Shown here: one piece after another, positions 5,404-5,618 of the stretch
How the letters are laid out: every line of letters begins with the position of its first letter
Position numbering within the stretch: the stretch's first letter is position 1
Assembly: GCA_002071245.1 (NCBI GenBank)
Contig: MWEV01000097.1
Span: 1-5,618, forward strand
DNA from: Deltaproteobacteria bacterium ADurb.Bin026
GTDB lineage: Bacteria > Desulfobacterota > Syntrophorhabdia > Syntrophorhabdales > Syntrophorhabdaceae
DNA length: 5,618 nt
Reading direction: 5' to 3'
Program-made: the position numbers and the translations under genes
The notes under the pieces: generated by a model
The model's input: the letters and a program-made list of their open reading frames with translations, nothing else
Told to the model about the DNA's origin: nothing
The model's database searches: none

Positions 5404-5618
5404 CACTTTTTGCCCGGTACAATGGCTTCGAATTTACAAACCTGGACGCAAACTTCACAACCGACGCACTGATCGGGATTAATGTATACAGTACCTTTTC
5501 TCTTGTGACCGTCTGCTGTCTGGCCAGCACCTTCTTTCCAACTGATGGCAGGGCAGTTGATCTCGAGACATACCTTGCAACCTCTACATTTATCAGTGTC
5601 GATTACGTATAGAGGGTT
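5403..5618 (-). CDS. iorA: Indolepyruvate:ferredoxin oxidoreductase, alpha subunit (IorA), C-terminal ferredoxin domain (5' truncated)
   Basis: The minus-strand frame is open to the right edge and ends with TGA at 5405-5403, giving the last 71 residues. They form a double [4Fe-4S] ferredoxin domain, as found at the C-terminus of IorA, where it passes electrons from the thiamine-diphosphate site to external ferredoxin. The first cluster motif is C11-x2-C14-x2-C17-x4-C22-P, the slightly expanded spacing known from IorA. The second is C51-x2-C54-x2-C57-x3-C61 followed by Lys instead of the common Pro. The thiamine-diphosphate-binding part lies outside the window. Identity rests on the ferredoxin pattern plus the directly following iorB; a stand-alone ferredoxin is unlikely because the frame continues to the edge without a start. 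Co-transcribed with iorB. Confidence 0.9.
   Translation of the reverse strand, partial: NPLYVIDTDKCRGCKVCLEINCPAISWKEGAGQTADGHKRKGTVYINPDQCVGCEVCVQVCKFEAIVPGKK

Noticed and set aside
5180..5530. Minus-strand open frame of 116 codons spanning the iorA/iorB junction
   Set aside because: It overlaps the ferredoxin domain and iorB in another frame; those two have clear family motifs, so this is a shadow.
1..5618. Mobile element, CRISPR array, defence system or tRNA/rRNA gene
   Set aside because: No transposase, integrase, direct-repeat array, tRNA-like cloverleaf or rRNA segment was seen on either strand; the genes are ordinary chromosomal ones.

Overview
The window looks like chromosomal DNA of an anaerobic, diderm (Gram-negative-type) bacterium. 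A BamE/SmpA-like lipoprotein and an apparently secreted M16 peptidase point to an outer membrane. An indolepyruvate:ferredoxin oxidoreductase (IorAB) points to anaerobic amino-acid or aryl-acid metabolism. The mix, the moderate-to-low GC content and the style of the small Cys-rich protein resemble syntrophic or sulfate-reducing Desulfobacterota (former Deltaproteobacteria). That placement is inference from gene content, not a database result.

Layout, left half (all + strand): the 3' end of a Sua5-type threonylcarbamoyl-AMP synthase (1-366); a small BamE-like lipoprotein gene (428-868), whose first 130 bp and signal-peptide codons contain a cluster of DnaA-box-like 9-mers; a 10-cysteine zinc-ribbon protein four bases downstream (873-1136); then, after a 103-bp AT-rich gap, ftsY (1240-2148), the SRP receptor GTPase. 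These genes concern tRNA modification, envelope lipoproteins and membrane-protein targeting.

Right half (all - strand, convergent with ftsY; the 74-bp junction shows no clear terminator): reading from the right edge, the C-terminal double [4Fe-4S] ferredoxin domain of IorA (5618-5403), iorB (5391-4801), then a large tandem M16 metallopeptidase gene (4823-2223). iorA and iorB are 11 bp apart and clearly form one operon.

The most interesting spot is the iorB/M16 junction. The iorB stop codon lies in a strong intrinsic terminator, a 9-bp stem followed by a long T-run. The terminator's 5' half also pairs with the last codons of iorB, giving two mutually exclusive hairpins. The same DNA encodes the first ~18 residues of the longest M16 reading frame, which reads as a good Sec signal peptide. 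Either the M16 gene depends on controlled read-through, or its true start is the internal ATG at 4715. I see no CRISPR array, transposon, prophage, tRNA or rRNA, and nothing that clearly amounts to a new multi-gene system.
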